The notes: a model not told the origin generated them from the sequence alone. DNA of 48,360 bases from Akkermansia sp. (GCA_024405435.1 JAKSOU010000016.1:1-48360), one strand, 5' to 3'. Shown: positions 15,816-25,077, numbered from the stretch's first letter. Made by a program: numbers and translations.

Positions 15816-17417
15816 TTACCAGTTGTGCAGCTTGCTGGGAATGGCCTCGGGCAGCTTCTCCGGGTGGTCCAGCGTGTAGTGCAGGCCGCGCGATTCCTTG
15901 CGGCGGATGGCGCAGTCCACGATGAGGGATGCGGTGAGCGCCAAGTTGCGGAGGTCGATGATTTCCGGGGTGACGCGGTACCCCCAGTAGTACTCGTTGA
16001 TCTCGCGGTTGATGTTGCGCAGGCGGGTGGCGGCGCGCTGCAGGCGGTGGTCGGTGCGCACAATGCTCACGTAGTCGGTCATGGTTCGGCGCACCTCGTC
16101 CCAGCAGTGGTAGAGGATGGCGAGGTCGTCGCGCTCGGCCCTCTCGCCGTGCTGCCATTCCGGGATGGGGTAGTCCTCCATCTTGTGTGCGAGCGGCAGG
16201 GTGGTGAGCATGCACTCGATGGCTCGCTTGGTGATGACCACGCACTCCAGCAGGGAGTTGCTGGCCAGGCGGTTGGCGCCGTGCAGCCCGGTGCAGCCGC
16301 ACTCGCCCGCCACGAACAGCCCGCGCAGCGAGGACCGCCCGTTGGTGTCCGTTGCCACGCCGCCGCACTGGTAGTGGGCGGAGGGCACCACGGGTATCAT
16401 GTCCACCTCCGCGTCCACGCCGTAGCTCTTGCAGGTCTCGTAGATGTACGGGAAGCGCTCCGCCATGAAGCCCTTGGGCTTGTGGGTCATGTCCAGGTAC
16501 ATGCAGGGGTGGCCTGTGCGCAGGATCTCGCTGTTGATGGCGCGTGCCACGATGTCGCGCGGGGCCAGGCTTCCGCGCTTGTCGTACTTCTGCATGAACT
16601 CCCGGCCGTCCGGGCCGCGGAGCACGCCTCCCTCGCCGCGCACGGCCTCCGAGATGAGGAAGGTGAGGCCGTCGTGGTCCTTGCCGTTGGGGTTGTAGAA
16701 GGTGGTGGGGTGGAACTGCACGAACTCCAGGTTGGAGACGACGGCACCGGCGCGCCAGGCCATGGCCTCGCCGTCGCCGGTGGCGGTGGGCGGGTTGGTG
16801 GTGTACATGTAGCAGCGCCCCGTGCCACCAGTGGCCAGCAGCACGCGGTCGCTCCGGAAGATGTCCACCTCGCCCGTGGCCGGGTTGAGTACGTACGCGC
16901 CCAGCACGCGGTCCTCCGTCACGCAGCCCAGCTTGGCCGTGGTGATGAGGTCGATGGCGATGCGGTGGTCCAGCAGCTGGATGTTGGGGTGGGCCTGCGC
17001 GCAGCGCAGCAGCTTGGTGCTGATTTCCAGGCCGGTGGTGTCCTTGGCGTGCAGGATGCGGCGCTTGCCGTGGCCGCCCTCGCGCCCAAGCTCGAACTCC
17101 CCGTCCTTCTCCGTGTCGAAATCCACGCCCCACGACAGCAGCTCGCGGATGGCCTCCGGCGCCTCCGTCACGATGGTGCGCACCGCCTTCTCGTCGCACA
17201 GCCCGGCGCCCGCGTCCAGCGTGTCCGCCACGTGCTCCTCGAAGGTGTCGTTCTTGTCGGTCACGGCGGCGATACCGCCCTGGGCCTTGGCGGAGCTGGA
17301 GACCAGCGGGTCATCCTTGCAGAGGACAACGACCCTGCCGTGTTCCGCGGCGCGGAGGGCGAAGCTGAGTCCGGCGGCCCCGCTGCCAATCACCAGGAAA
17401 TCGGATTTGATTGTCAT
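15816..17417 (-). CDS. nadB: L-aspartate oxidase
   Basis: A 533-residue FAD-dependent L-aspartate oxidase, the first enzyme of de novo NAD synthesis (aspartate to iminoaspartate). The FAD-binding GSGAAGLSFALRAAEHG lies near residue 12; SSAKAQGGIAAV, HYQCGGVATD and GLHGANRLASNSLLE follow, all family signatures shared with the SdhA/FrdA fold. I start at ATG 17417 (MTIKSDF); a longer reading from 17453 would overlap the predicted -10 box at 17441-17446. NadA and NadC are not in the window. Confidence 0.94.
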   Translation of the reverse strand: MTIKSDFLVIGSGAAGLSFALRAAEHGRVVVLCKDDPLVSSSAKAQGGIAAVTDKNDTFEEHVADTLDAGAGLCDEKAVRTIVTEAPEAIRELLSWGVDFDTEKDGEFELGREGGHGKRRILHAKDTTGLEISTKLLRCAQAHPNIQLLDHRIAIDLITTAKLGCVTEDRVLGAYVLNPATGEVDIFRSDRVLLATGGTGRCYMYTTNPPTATGDGEAMAWRAGAVVSNLEFVQFHPTTFYNPNGKDHDGLTFLISEAVRGEGGVLRGPDGREFMQKYDKRGSLAPRDIVARAINSEILRTGHPCMYLDMTHKPKGFMAERFPYIYETCKSYGVDAEVDMIPVVPSAHYQCGGVATDTNGRSSLRGLFVAGECGCTGLHGANRLASNSLLECVVITKRAIECMLTTLPLAHKMEDYPIPEWQHGERAERDDLAILYHCWDEVRRTMTDYVSIVRTDHRLQRAATRLRNINREINEYYWGYRVTPEIIDLRNLALTASLIVDCAIRRKESRGLHYTLDHPEKLPEAIPSKLHNW

Positions 17418-17440
17418 AGGAAAATCTGTTAGCGCGCGGC

Positions 17441-17469
17441 ATTGTAGCACCAAACCGCGCGCATGTCAC
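17441..17469 (-). promoter_or_regulatory. Predicted promoter of nadB
   Basis: On the minus strand GTGACA (17464-17469), 17 bases, TACAAT (17441-17446). It gives a leader of roughly 16 bases with no Shine-Dalgarno sequence. Confidence 0.5.
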
Positions 17470-17535
17470 GCGCAAGCGCGCGTCAGCGCCGATTTACGGT
17501 TTAGGGGGGCGCAAACGGCAACCGCGCGGGCGGGG

Positions 17536-18498
17536 TTATGCCGGATCGCGGTCCAGCGCCTGCAGCACGTCCTCCGGCAGCGGCGGCTGGCCGGATGCCG
17601 CGGCGCATTCCTCCAGCTGCGGGACGCGGCGCGCGCCGATGAGCACGCTGGTGAGCCCGGGGCGGGAGAGCAGCCAGCGCAGGGCCAGCTGGGCGGGCGG
17701 CATGCCCGCGCGTGCGGCGGTGTCCACGATGCGCTGCACCCTGGCATCGTTCTGCCGCGCGCGCTCCGGGTTCAGGAAAACCGAGTTGTCGCGCACGGCG
17801 CGGGAATCCGCGGGCAGTGCGCGGTTGAGGTATTTCCCGGTGAGCACGCCCTGCGCCAGCGGGGAAAAGGCAATGGAGCCGGTGCCCTGGCGCACGGCCT
17901 CCGCCAGGCGGGAGGTGCCCGGCTCGCGGTCGATGAGGTTCAGGCGGAACTGGTGCAGCAGGCAGGGCACGTGCGCCTCCCGCAGCATGGCGCACGCCTG
18001 CGCGTACAGCTCCGGCGGGTAGTTGGAAAGCCCCGCGTACAGGGCCTTGCCGCTGCGCACAATGTCGATGAGCGCCTGCATGGTTTCCTCCAGCGGCGTC
18101 TCCGGATCCGGCCGGTGGTGGTAGAACACGTCCACGTAGTCCAGTTTCATGCGCCGCAGGCTCTGGTTCAGGCTGGCCACCAGGTATTTGCGGGAACCCC
18201 AGTCCCCGTAAGGGCCGCCCCACATCAGGTAGCCCGCCTTGGTGGAGATGAACATCTCGTCACGGTGCGCGGCGAATTCCCTTTGCTGCAGGTTGCCGAA
18301 CCTCTCCTCCGCGGCGCCCGGGGGCGGGCCGTAGTTGTTGGCCAGGTCAAAGTGGCACACGCCCAGCTCCAGCGCCCGCGCAATGAGCGCGCGCCCCTCC
18401 GCCGGGTCGTCGCCATCCCCGAAATTGTGCCACAGGCCCAGCGATACCTCCGGCAAAAGCACCCCGCTTTTCCCGCATCTGCGATATTCCATGCTCAT
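17536..18498 (-). CDS. Aldo/keto reductase, YghZ (Gpr) type
   Basis: A 320-residue aldo/keto reductase very similar in pattern to E. coli YghZ, the L-glyceraldehyde-3-phosphate reductase: EYRRCGKSG start, VSLGLWHNFGD, CHFDLANNYGPPPGAAEE (catalytic D and Y), ISTKAGYLMW (catalytic K), GSRKYLVASLNQSL and VFYHHRPD (His). YghZ-type enzymes reduce methylglyoxal and related aldehydes with NADPH. Three in-frame ATGs exist (18507, 18498, 18492). I chose 18498 because it lies seven bases after the predicted -10 box; 18507 overlaps that box. Confidence 0.92.
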   Translation of the reverse strand: MSMEYRRCGKSGVLLPEVSLGLWHNFGDGDDPAEGRALIARALELGVCHFDLANNYGPPPGAAEERFGNLQQREFAAHRDEMFISTKAGYLMWGGPYGDWGSRKYLVASLNQSLRRMKLDYVDVFYHHRPDPETPLEETMQALIDIVRSGKALYAGLSNYPPELYAQACAMLREAHVPCLLHQFRLNLIDREPGTSRLAEAVRQGTGSIAFSPLAQGVLTGKYLNRALPADSRAVRDNSVFLNPERARQNDARVQRIVDTAARAGMPPAQLALRWLLSRPGLTSVLIGARRVPQLEECAAASGQPPLPEDVLQALDRDPA

Positions 18499-18505
18499 GG
18501 CCTTC

Positions 18506-18534
18506 ATTGAACGGCAAATCGCGCGCCTTGTCAA
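18506..18534 (-). promoter_or_regulatory. Predicted promoter of the aldo/keto reductase (leaderless)
   Basis: On the minus strand TTGACA (18529-18534), 17 bases, TTCAAT (18506-18511), then seven bases to the ATG at 18498. It lies back to back with the sulfatase promoter. Confidence 0.5.
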
Positions 18535-18572
18535 TACGCTATTATTCCACCCGCGGCCGCGGCGCAAATGTT

Positions 18573-18602
18573 TTGACTTTCCGCACCGCCATGGGGTATG
18601 AT
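18573..18602 (+). promoter_or_regulatory. Predicted promoter of the sulfatase (leaderless)
   Basis: TTGACT (18573-18578), 18 bases, TATGAT (18597-18602), then six bases to the ATG at 18609. The segment TATGATGGCGGCATG closely matches TATGATGGGGGCATG before the PLP-enzyme gene at 23862. Confidence 0.6.
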
Positions 18603-18608
18603 GGCGGC

Positions 18609-20837
18609 ATGTCCAGATTCCGAGCCCTAGCCGTCCTGTGTTTCCTGTTGTCCGGCGCCCTTGCGTGGGGTGCGGACGCCGCGCCCGCAAGGCCGAACAT
18701 CATCCTGGTGCTGGTGGACGACATGGGGTGGGGCGATTTGTCCTTCTGCCCGGATTTGAAGGGGCAGGGGCCCGCGATACCGACGCCGCGTCTGGCGGAC
18801 ATGGCGAAGAAGGGTGCGCTGCTGAGCCGGCACTACACGGCGGCGCCGGTGTGCGCGCCGGCCCGCGCCTCCCTGTTCTCTGGGGTGCACCAGGGGCACG
18901 CGGAGGTGGTGCGCAACAACAGTTTCGACGCCGCGCTGGAGAACTCGCACACGCTGGCCACGGTGCTGCGCGAGGCCGGGTACGCCACGGCGCTCATCGG
19001 CAAGTGGGGAATCGGCGGCGGAGCGGAGGGCGGCGGCACCCCCAAGACCGCCGCGGCCTGGCCCACCAAGCGCGGGTTCGACTACTTCTTCGGCTACCAC
19101 AACCACATCGCAGGCCACCGCCACTATCCCAAGGAGGAGAACAACGTGGACCCGGATATGCACGCCAACGCCGTCTGGGACATGGACGACATGATCACCA
19201 AGGACCTGGACAACTGCTACAGCACGGACCTGTTCACGGCGCGCGCCAAGAAGTGGATACAGGACCACCGCGCGGCGCATCCCAAGCAGCCGTTCTTCCT
19301 GGCGCTCACGCTCATAGCCCCGCACGCGCGCCTGGCCATCCCCGCCGCGCCTTACCCCAAGGGCGGCGTCAAGTGGCTCGGCAAGCCCGGTGAGATGATC
19401 AACACCGCCAAGGGCAGCTGGGATTCCTTCATCGACCCCCGCATCAAGCACCTGGCCGACTCCGCCGAGTGGAAGGACCGCGCGCGCTCCCTCGGCAACG
19501 AGCAGGGCATCCTGGAGGCCGAGCAGCGCCACGCCACCATGATCGCCCGCGTGGACGACGCCATGGGCGACCTGGTGGACACCTGCCGCAAGCTCCAGAT
19601 TGACAGGAACACATTCATCGTCTTCCTGAGCGACAACGGCCCGCACAACGAACCCGGCGCCGCGGGGACATCCCCCGGCCACCCCGCGCCCGCGCAGAAC
19701 CCCGCCTTCTTCCGCAGCTACGGCGGGGCGGACGGCATCAAGCGCGACGTGTGGGATGGCGGGCTGCGCGTGCCCTGCCTGGTGTACGCGCCGGGTATCG
19801 TGAAGGGCGGGCTGAAGGACAAGACGCCCAGCCAGTTCCAGGACTGGATGGCCACGTTTGCGGAGCTGGCGGGCGTGCCCAACCCGATGCGCTGCGACGG
19901 CGTGTCCCTGCTGCCCGTGCTGAAGGGCAGGAAAAAGGGCGTGCAGCCGCACACCGTTTACACGGAGTACAATTTCGGCGGTGCCATGCCCAACTACCCG
20001 GACTATGCGGACAACAAGCGCAACCGCCAGCGCGGCGAGCAGCAGGTACTCTTCTTCCAGGCCCCCGGCGGCAAGACCCTCAAGGCCATCCGCTGCAACA
20101 TCTCCACCGGCAACGAGGACTTTGAAATCTACGACACCGCCGCGGACCCCCACGAGGAGCACAACCTGGCCCCCAGGTTCGCCCAGATGCAGCCCCGCCT
20201 CAAGGCCATGGCCCTCTACAACCGCCGCGCCTACGACTACTCGCGGGACGGTTCCGCCGGAGCCCGCAACAACGCCTGCGCCGGCAGCCGCTCCTACGAT
20301 TCCCTGAACGTGCCCGCGGATGAGGCCAAGCCCGCCGCGCCCGGCCTGAAATGCCGCCGCGTGGAGAACCGCGCGTGCCCGTGGGTGCCGGAGTTCGACA
20401 CCCTGCCGCCCGCCGCCCTGGCCGCCGCCGTGAAATCCACCGTGCCCAACCCCGCCGCCGCGGAGCTCCCCGCCAAGAGCATCTCCAACTTCCGCGGTTA
20501 CATCAACATCCCCGCGGACGGCGTGTGGCACTTCTACCTCACCCTGGACAAGGTGGACGGCTCCAAGGCCTACCTGCGCATGCACCGTTTCCAGCTCATT
20601 GACGCCGATTTCAACTACAAGCCCGGCTCCACCGTCAACGAGTCCGCCGCCATCAACGCGGACGAGGCCATTGCCGCCTCCACCGGCAAGCGCGGCATCC
20701 CGCTGGCCGCGGGCCCGCACGCCATCGATTTCACCGTGGTGCAGGGCGAGGCCGCTCCCGGCAGGGTCAAGTTGGAGTGGGAGGGCCCGAACACCCCGCG
20801 CGCCGAAATCCCGGATTCCGCCTTCCTGGCGGAGTGA
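18609..20837 (+). CDS. Secreted type I sulfatase with C-terminal PA14-like domain
   Basis: A 742-residue exported sulfatase. After a signal peptide (about residues 1-24) comes PNIILVLVDDMGWGD with metal-binding Asp residues. The formylglycine site C82-A-P-A-R lies in APVCAPARASLFSG, so it needs a maturase. The DNGPHNE and KRDVWDGGLRVP motifs are in place. From about residue 610 there is a PA14-like carbohydrate-binding domain (GYINIPADGVWHFYL, LAAGPHAIDF, KLEWEGP). Such enzymes desulfate glycans such as mucin or algal polysaccharides; the substrate is unknown. It is convergent with the SLC13 transporter gene, 15 bases apart. Confidence 0.95.
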   Translation: MSRFRALAVLCFLLSGALAWGADAAPARPNIILVLVDDMGWGDLSFCPDLKGQGPAIPTPRLADMAKKGALLSRHYTAAPVCAPARASLFSGVHQGHAEVVRNNSFDAALENSHTLATVLREAGYATALIGKWGIGGGAEGGGTPKTAAAWPTKRGFDYFFGYHNHIAGHRHYPKEENNVDPDMHANAVWDMDDMITKDLDNCYSTDLFTARAKKWIQDHRAAHPKQPFFLALTLIAPHARLAIPAAPYPKGGVKWLGKPGEMINTAKGSWDSFIDPRIKHLADSAEWKDRARSLGNEQGILEAEQRHATMIARVDDAMGDLVDTCRKLQIDRNTFIVFLSDNGPHNEPGAAGTSPGHPAPAQNPAFFRSYGGADGIKRDVWDGGLRVPCLVYAPGIVKGGLKDKTPSQFQDWMATFAELAGVPNPMRCDGVSLLPVLKGRKKGVQPHTVYTEYNFGGAMPNYPDYADNKRNRQRGEQQVLFFQAPGGKTLKAIRCNISTGNEDFEIYDTAADPHEEHNLAPRFAQMQPRLKAMALYNRRAYDYSRDGSAGARNNACAGSRSYDSLNVPADEAKPAAPGLKCRRVENRACPWVPEFDTLPPAALAAAVKSTVPNPAAAELPAKSISNFRGYINIPADGVWHFYLTLDKVDGSKAYLRMHRFQLIDADFNYKPGSTVNESAAINADEAIAASTGKRGIPLAAGPHAIDFTVVQGEAAPGRVKLEWEGPNTPRAEIPDSAFLAE

Positions 20838-20852
20838 GGCGGCCCCGCCCCG

Positions 20853-22631
20853 TCACAGGGGGAACAGGATGCAGGAGATGAACACATCCGCTGCCACAAT
20901 GATGAAATTCATGGGAATGCCGATGCGGAGGAAATCCGAGAAGCGGTAGCCGCCCGGGCCGTAGACCATCATGTGGGTGGGCGAGCCGATGGGGGTGGCG
21001 AAGCTGGAGGACACCGCCACCATGAGCGCCACGCAGAACGTGAGCGGGTTGGCCCCGATGCTTTCCGCGGCGGTGTAGGCGATGGGGAAGAACATGGCAC
21101 CCGCGGCCGTGTTGCTCACGAATTCGGTGACAAAGGTGCTGACGATGCAGATGACGAAGAGGACGATGTAGGGGTTGGTGCCGCTGAGGCCCAGCAGGGC
21201 GGAGGCCAGCATCTGCGCCAGCCCGGTGCGCTCAATGGCCAGGCCCAGGCACACGGAGCCCGCAAACACCATCAGCACGTTCCAGTTGATGCTCTTGCGC
21301 GCCTCCTTCACCGTGCAGCAGCGCGTGAGCAGCATGGCGAAAGCCGCCAGGAAGCACGCCCCCACAAGCGGCAGTACCTTGAACGCGGAAAGCAGTATCA
21401 TCGCCAGCATGATGAGCGAGGAGACGATCGTCTTCCCGCTGATCCGGTGCGTGGCCTCGGAATCGAAGAAATGGATGTCGCTGGTGCGCGGCAGGGTGCC
21501 GTGCGTGCTCTCCAGCAGCAGCGTGTCGCCCGCGTCCAGCACCACCTCCCGCGGCAGCTCGTTGAGACGCTCGCCCTGCCGCGCCACGGCCACCAGCGTC
21601 ATCCCGTGCTCCTCCTCGAACTCCGTTTCCGCCAGCTTCTCGCCTATCAGGGAGGAGCGGAAGGTCACGTACGCGGTGTGCAGCGAGCGGTGCCGCCCCA
21701 CGTCCTCCACGCTGTACACGTGGTGCAGCGCGTTCACCAGCTTGTGGGAATCGCGCAGCGCCAGCAGGTCGTCTATGCGCCCGGTGAACACCAGGCGGTC
21801 GCCGCCCATGACGACCTCTTCATTGTCCACGGGGCAGATGACCACCTTGTCGAAGCGCATAATCTCAATCAGGTGGCCGCCCTTGATGCGGTCCAGCCCG
21901 CATTCCGCCACGCTTTTGCCCACCATCGGGTTGTCGGAGGGCACCATGAGCTCCACGGTGTACTCCGCGATGTTGGCGAAGGATTTCTCCGGGGTCTTGC
22001 GGTCCGGCAGCAGCTTCTGCAGGGCAATCACGGAGACGATGCCGACGGCGAGGCAGAAGAGGCCCACGCCAGTGGGGGTGAAAATGTTGAGCTGCACGCC
22101 GGTCTCCTTGGCGTAGAAGGAGGAGATGATGAGGTTGGGCGGGGTGCCGATGAGGGTGCAGATGCCGCCCATGCCGGAGGCGTAGCTCAGCGGTATGAGC
22201 AGGCGGGAGGGGGCGATGTTCAGCTTGCGGCTCCACATCTTCACCACATCGATGAAGAGCGCCACCACGGTGGTGTTGCTCAGGATGGAGCTCAGCAGCG
22301 CCACCGGCAGCATCAGCCGCACTATCGCACGGCAGTAGCTCTTGGGGCTGCCCAGCACGTACCGCACGATCCACTGCAGCACTCCCGTGTGCACCAGCCC
22401 CGCCACCACCACGAACAGCACCCCAACCACCACCACCGAAGACGAGCTGAACCCGCTCAGCGCGTCCTCCGGCTTGAGCACCCCGGTCACCATCAGCAGC
22501 ATCATACCGCCCAGGAACACCATGTCCGCCTCCAGCTTGGTGAACAGCATGAGCGCGAACATGCCCAGCACTATCGCCACGGTTATCCATGCCGATACGC
22601 TAAGACCTCCCCAGATGACGGTTTCCAACAT
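20853..22631 (-). CDS. SLC13-type anion/sodium symporter with two central RCK_C domains
   Basis: A 592-residue membrane protein of the SLC13/DASS (CitT-ArsB-like) group. Two halves of about five to six membrane segments each flank a cytosolic block at about residues 210-400 with two TrkA-C (RCK_C) domains (VPSDNPMVGKSVAECGL and RSSLIGEKLAETEFEEEHGM). Substrate-site motifs typical of the family are SNTTVVALF with IGTPPNLI in the first half and SNTAAGAMFFP with GSPTHMMVYGPGGY in the second. Possible substrates are sulfate, phosphate or dicarboxylates. Being next to a sulfatase makes sulfate tempting, but the genes are convergent, not an operon. I start at ATG 22631. Confidence 0.92.
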   Translation of the reverse strand: MLETVIWGGLSVSAWITVAIVLGMFALMLFTKLEADMVFLGGMMLLMVTGVLKPEDALSGFSSSSVVVVGVLFVVVAGLVHTGVLQWIVRYVLGSPKSYCRAIVRLMLPVALLSSILSNTTVVALFIDVVKMWSRKLNIAPSRLLIPLSYASGMGGICTLIGTPPNLIISSFYAKETGVQLNIFTPTGVGLFCLAVGIVSVIALQKLLPDRKTPEKSFANIAEYTVELMVPSDNPMVGKSVAECGLDRIKGGHLIEIMRFDKVVICPVDNEEVVMGGDRLVFTGRIDDLLALRDSHKLVNALHHVYSVEDVGRHRSLHTAYVTFRSSLIGEKLAETEFEEEHGMTLVAVARQGERLNELPREVVLDAGDTLLLESTHGTLPRTSDIHFFDSEATHRISGKTIVSSLIMLAMILLSAFKVLPLVGACFLAAFAMLLTRCCTVKEARKSINWNVLMVFAGSVCLGLAIERTGLAQMLASALLGLSGTNPYIVLFVICIVSTFVTEFVSNTAAGAMFFPIAYTAAESIGANPLTFCVALMVAVSSSFATPIGSPTHMMVYGPGGYRFSDFLRIGIPMNFIIVAADVFISCILFPL

Positions 22632-22641
22632 GACGCGCGGG

Positions 22642-22670
22642 ATTCTACACCCTGCGGCGCAGAATTGCAA
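22642..22670 (-). promoter_or_regulatory. Predicted promoter of the SLC13 gene
   Basis: On the minus strand TTGCAA (22665-22670), 17 bases, TAGAAT (22642-22647), ten bases before the ATG. Confidence 0.5.
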
Positions 22671-22711
22671 CGCCTTCTTGCCGCAGCGGGCGCTGGCGGC
22701 AGAGATTATCC

Positions 22712-22739
22712 TTGCAAACGCGCGCTTTTCTGCCATAAT
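22712..22739 (+). promoter_or_regulatory. Predicted promoter of sufT
   Basis: TTGCAA (22712-22717), 16 bases, CATAAT (22734-22739). It leaves a leader of about 14 bases before the ATG at 22760. Confidence 0.5.
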
Positions 22740-22759
22740 CCCCCCGCGCCGGCCGCACC

Positions 22760-23299
22760 ATGCTCAATCAGGAAATCATCACAGAGGCGGAGACTGCCGC
22801 CATCCAGATACCCGGGGGTAACGCCGTTATCCTCCCGGAGGGGTCGCGCATCTACATCACCCAGAGCCTCGGCAACTCCATCACCGCCGCCTCCGATATC
22901 GGGCTCGTCCGCATCTCCCGCGAGGAGGCCGCGCGCGCAGGCATCATCCCCCCGGAGCAGGCCAAGCCCGCTTGCGACGCCAACCTCACCCTGGAGGAGC
23001 GCGTCTGGAACGTCCTGCGCGGCATCTACGACCCCGAAATCCCCGTGGATATCGTCAACCTCGGCCTCGTCTACGGCGTGGAGGTCATCCCCCAGCAGGA
23101 GGGCGGCGCCCAGGTGAACGTGCAGATGACCCTCACCGCGCCCGGCTGCGGCATGGGCCCGCACATCATGGCGGAGGCGGAGCTGGGAATCGCCGCGCTG
23201 GACGGCGTGAAGAACGTGGACGTGGAGTTTGTGTGGGACCCGCCGTGGAACCAGGACATGATGAGCGAGGAGGCACGCATGCAGCTCGGATACATTTAG
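22760..23299 (+). CDS. sufT: SufT-like Fe-S cluster assembly factor (MIP18/DUF59)
   Basis: A 179-residue protein with a C-terminal MIP18/DUF59 domain (about residues 77-175): RGIYDPEIPVDIVNLGLVY and the conserved Cys130 in LTAPGCGMGPH. The N-terminal part of about 70 residues (GGNAVILPEGSRIYITQSLGNSIT) is the extension typical of the SufT type. SufT helps mature Fe-S proteins. In many bacteria it sits in the suf operon; here it stands apart, with SufE 21 kb away. The following small gene begins 29 bases later. Confidence 0.92.
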   Translation: MLNQEIITEAETAAIQIPGGNAVILPEGSRIYITQSLGNSITAASDIGLVRISREEAARAGIIPPEQAKPACDANLTLEERVWNVLRGIYDPEIPVDIVNLGLVYGVEVIPQQEGGAQVNVQMTLTAPGCGMGPHIMAEAELGIAALDGVKNVDVEFVWDPPWNQDMMSEEARMQLGYI

Positions 23300-23328
23300 C
23301 CAATCACCCTTCAACACCGTACACCACC

Positions 23329-23805
23329 ATGGGCAAGCTGACCATTGAGCTTTCAGAGGAGGAACTGCGCGACCTGGCGGAGGTGAGCGCCATGACCCTC
23401 ACCATGCTCGGCCGCGCCATGCCGGATTCCCGCGAGCCCCGCGTGGACGCCTGGCACCGCCTCCTCGTCGATATCCTGAAAGCCGCGCACTCCGTCCCCG
23501 GTATCGCGCGCGACATGGAGATGAACCCCGATTGCGGGTACTGGTTCTTCAAGCACGCCTACGTGGACCGCGCCTTCTACTCCGATTTGCTGGACGAGGC
23601 GCGCGACGCCGTATTCTGGGAGGAGCTCGTGGCCCGCATGGCCGCGCAAAGCCTCGCGGAAAGCATCGGCGCGGATGCCGTGGACGCCATGGACCCGGAG
23701 GAGCGCACCGCGCGCCTCTCCTCCATGGAAAAGGCCCTGTGGGACGAGGTGACCCGCCACGGCATAGACCGCCTGTTCTTCATGCTCCCCCCGGAGGAGG
23801 CGTGA
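23329..23805 (+). CDS. Small soluble protein of unknown function
   Basis: A 158-residue, acidic, largely helical protein with no signal peptide or membrane segment. It begins MGKLTIELSEEELRDLAEV and contains several Trp and Phe residues (YWFFKHAYVDRAFYSD). No motif I recognise. It is 29 bases after sufT and probably co-transcribed. The codon use is like that of its neighbours, so it is a real gene. Confidence 0.75.
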   Translation: MGKLTIELSEEELRDLAEVSAMTLTMLGRAMPDSREPRVDAWHRLLVDILKAAHSVPGIARDMEMNPDCGYWFFKHAYVDRAFYSDLLDEARDAVFWEELVARMAAQSLAESIGADAVDAMDPEERTARLSSMEKALWDEVTRHGIDRLFFMLPPEEA

Positions 23806-23827
23806 TGGATTTTCCGCCTCCCGCGTC

Positions 23828-23855
23828 TTGACATTCCCGTTGGGCGGGGTATGAT
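23828..23855 (+). promoter_or_regulatory. Predicted promoter of the MalY/PatB-type gene (leaderless)
   Basis: TTGACA (23828-23833), 16 bases, TATGAT (23850-23855), then six bases to the ATG at 23862. The best consensus match among the leaderless candidates. Confidence 0.7.
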
Positions 23856-23861
23856 GGGGGC

Positions 23862-25010
23862 ATGGCTATCACTTTTGCGCGCAATGAGGAACGCCGGAAC
23901 ACCGGCAACATGAAATGGGACCTCCAGGGGCCCCTGCCGTTCGGAATCGCGGATATGGACATCGAGTCCCCGCCCTGCGTCATCGACGCCCTGAAGGCCC
24001 GTGTGGACCACCATTTCTACGGCTACGCCTTCCTCACGGACCACATGAAGGAGGCCATTGTCAGCTACCTGAAGGCGCGCCACGGTGTGGAGGCCAAGCC
24101 GGAGTGGCTGCACGAGCTGCCGGGCTGCGTGCCCGCGTTCACCCTGGTGGCGCGCGCCATCTGCGGTGAGAGCCACGGCGCCATCATGACCTGCTCCCCG
24201 GTGTACCCGCCCATGCTGCAGTGCCACGAGGCCGCCGGCGCGCGCCTCATCGATGTGCCGCACGTGTGGAAGGACGGCTACGCGTACTTCGACTGGGAGG
24301 CCATGGAGAAGGCGGTGACGCCGGACACCAAGCTGTTCCTGCTGTGCAACCCGCACAACCCGTCCGGCCGCTGCTGGAGCCCGGAGGACCTGCAGCGCGT
24401 GGGCGAGTTCTGCATCAAGCACGATTTGGTGCTGTGCTCCGATGAAATCCACTGCGACCTGGTGCTGGAACCCGGCATGAGGCACACCTCCGCGCTTACG
24501 CTCTCCCCGGAGATTCAGCAGCGCCTGGTGATGCTCAGCGCGCCCAGCAAGACCTTCAACATTGCCGGCATCTGCTTCTCCTACATGTGCGTGCCCAATC
24601 CGGAGCTCAAGCAGCGTATAGAGATTGCGCAGGGCTGCAGCCTGCCCACCCTCAACGTCTTCGCCTACGCCGCCGCGGAGGCCGCCTACCGCAACGGCTG
24701 GGGCTGGCATGCCGAACTGCTGGAAACCCTGCGCGCCAACCGCGATTTCGTGGTCAACTACATCACCAACCAGATTCCCCAGATCAAGGTGGTGCCCAAC
24801 CAGGCCACCTACCTCGCCTGGCTGGATTGCACCGCACTCGGCGTGGAGAGCCCCCACAGGTTCTTCCGCGAGAAGGCCGGCGTCTACCTGGACGACGGCG
24901 CCAACTTCGGCGACCCCACCCACGTGCGCATGAACTTCGCAACCTCGCAGGACCAGCTCCGCCAGGGCCTGGTGGCCATGAAGAAGGCCGTGGAGGATCT
25001 GCTGGGGTAA
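23862..25010 (+). CDS. MalY/PatB-type PLP-dependent C-S lyase or aminotransferase
   Basis: A 382-residue fold-type I PLP enzyme of the MalY/PatB branch. Landmarks are PFGIADMDIESP (the W/G-V-A-D-M-D-F/I signature), CNPHNPSGR (N165), LCSDEIHCDL (D194) and SAPSKTFNIAG with Schiff-base Lys K230. This branch usually cleaves cystathionine or cysteine to homocysteine or pyruvate and thiol. Whether it acts in methionine synthesis or sulfur catabolism cannot be read here. It has its own promoter and ends at a shared terminator. Confidence 0.93.
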   Translation: MAITFARNEERRNTGNMKWDLQGPLPFGIADMDIESPPCVIDALKARVDHHFYGYAFLTDHMKEAIVSYLKARHGVEAKPEWLHELPGCVPAFTLVARAICGESHGAIMTCSPVYPPMLQCHEAAGARLIDVPHVWKDGYAYFDWEAMEKAVTPDTKLFLLCNPHNPSGRCWSPEDLQRVGEFCIKHDLVLCSDEIHCDLVLEPGMRHTSALTLSPEIQQRLVMLSAPSKTFNIAGICFSYMCVPNPELKQRIEIAQGCSLPTLNVFAYAAAEAAYRNGWGWHAELLETLRANRDFVVNYITNQIPQIKVVPNQATYLAWLDCTALGVESPHRFFREKAGVYLDDGANFGDPTHVRMNFATSQDQLRQGLVAMKKAVEDLLG

Positions 25011-25047
25011 TCCCGCGCCAACCTTTTCCCAACCAGGGATCTTCCGG

Positions 25048-25077
25048 AAAGGGGGAGCTTTAACAAGCTCCCCCTTT
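25048..25077. terminator. Bidirectional terminator between convergent genes
   Basis: A perfect 13-bp stem (25048-25060 with 25065-25077) and a 4-base loop. It lies 37 bases after the PLP enzyme stop and nine bases from the YwaF-like gene stop on the other strand. The stem ends in A/T runs that can serve both directions. Confidence 0.85.

Noticed and set aside
4335..17417. nadE and nadB as one NAD operon
   Set aside because: They are 9 kb apart with terminators, promoters and opposite-strand genes between them.
14691..17432. Long plus-strand open frame opposite nadB
   Set aside because: Same antisense artefact; nadB and the secreted protein on the minus strand have clear motifs and starts.
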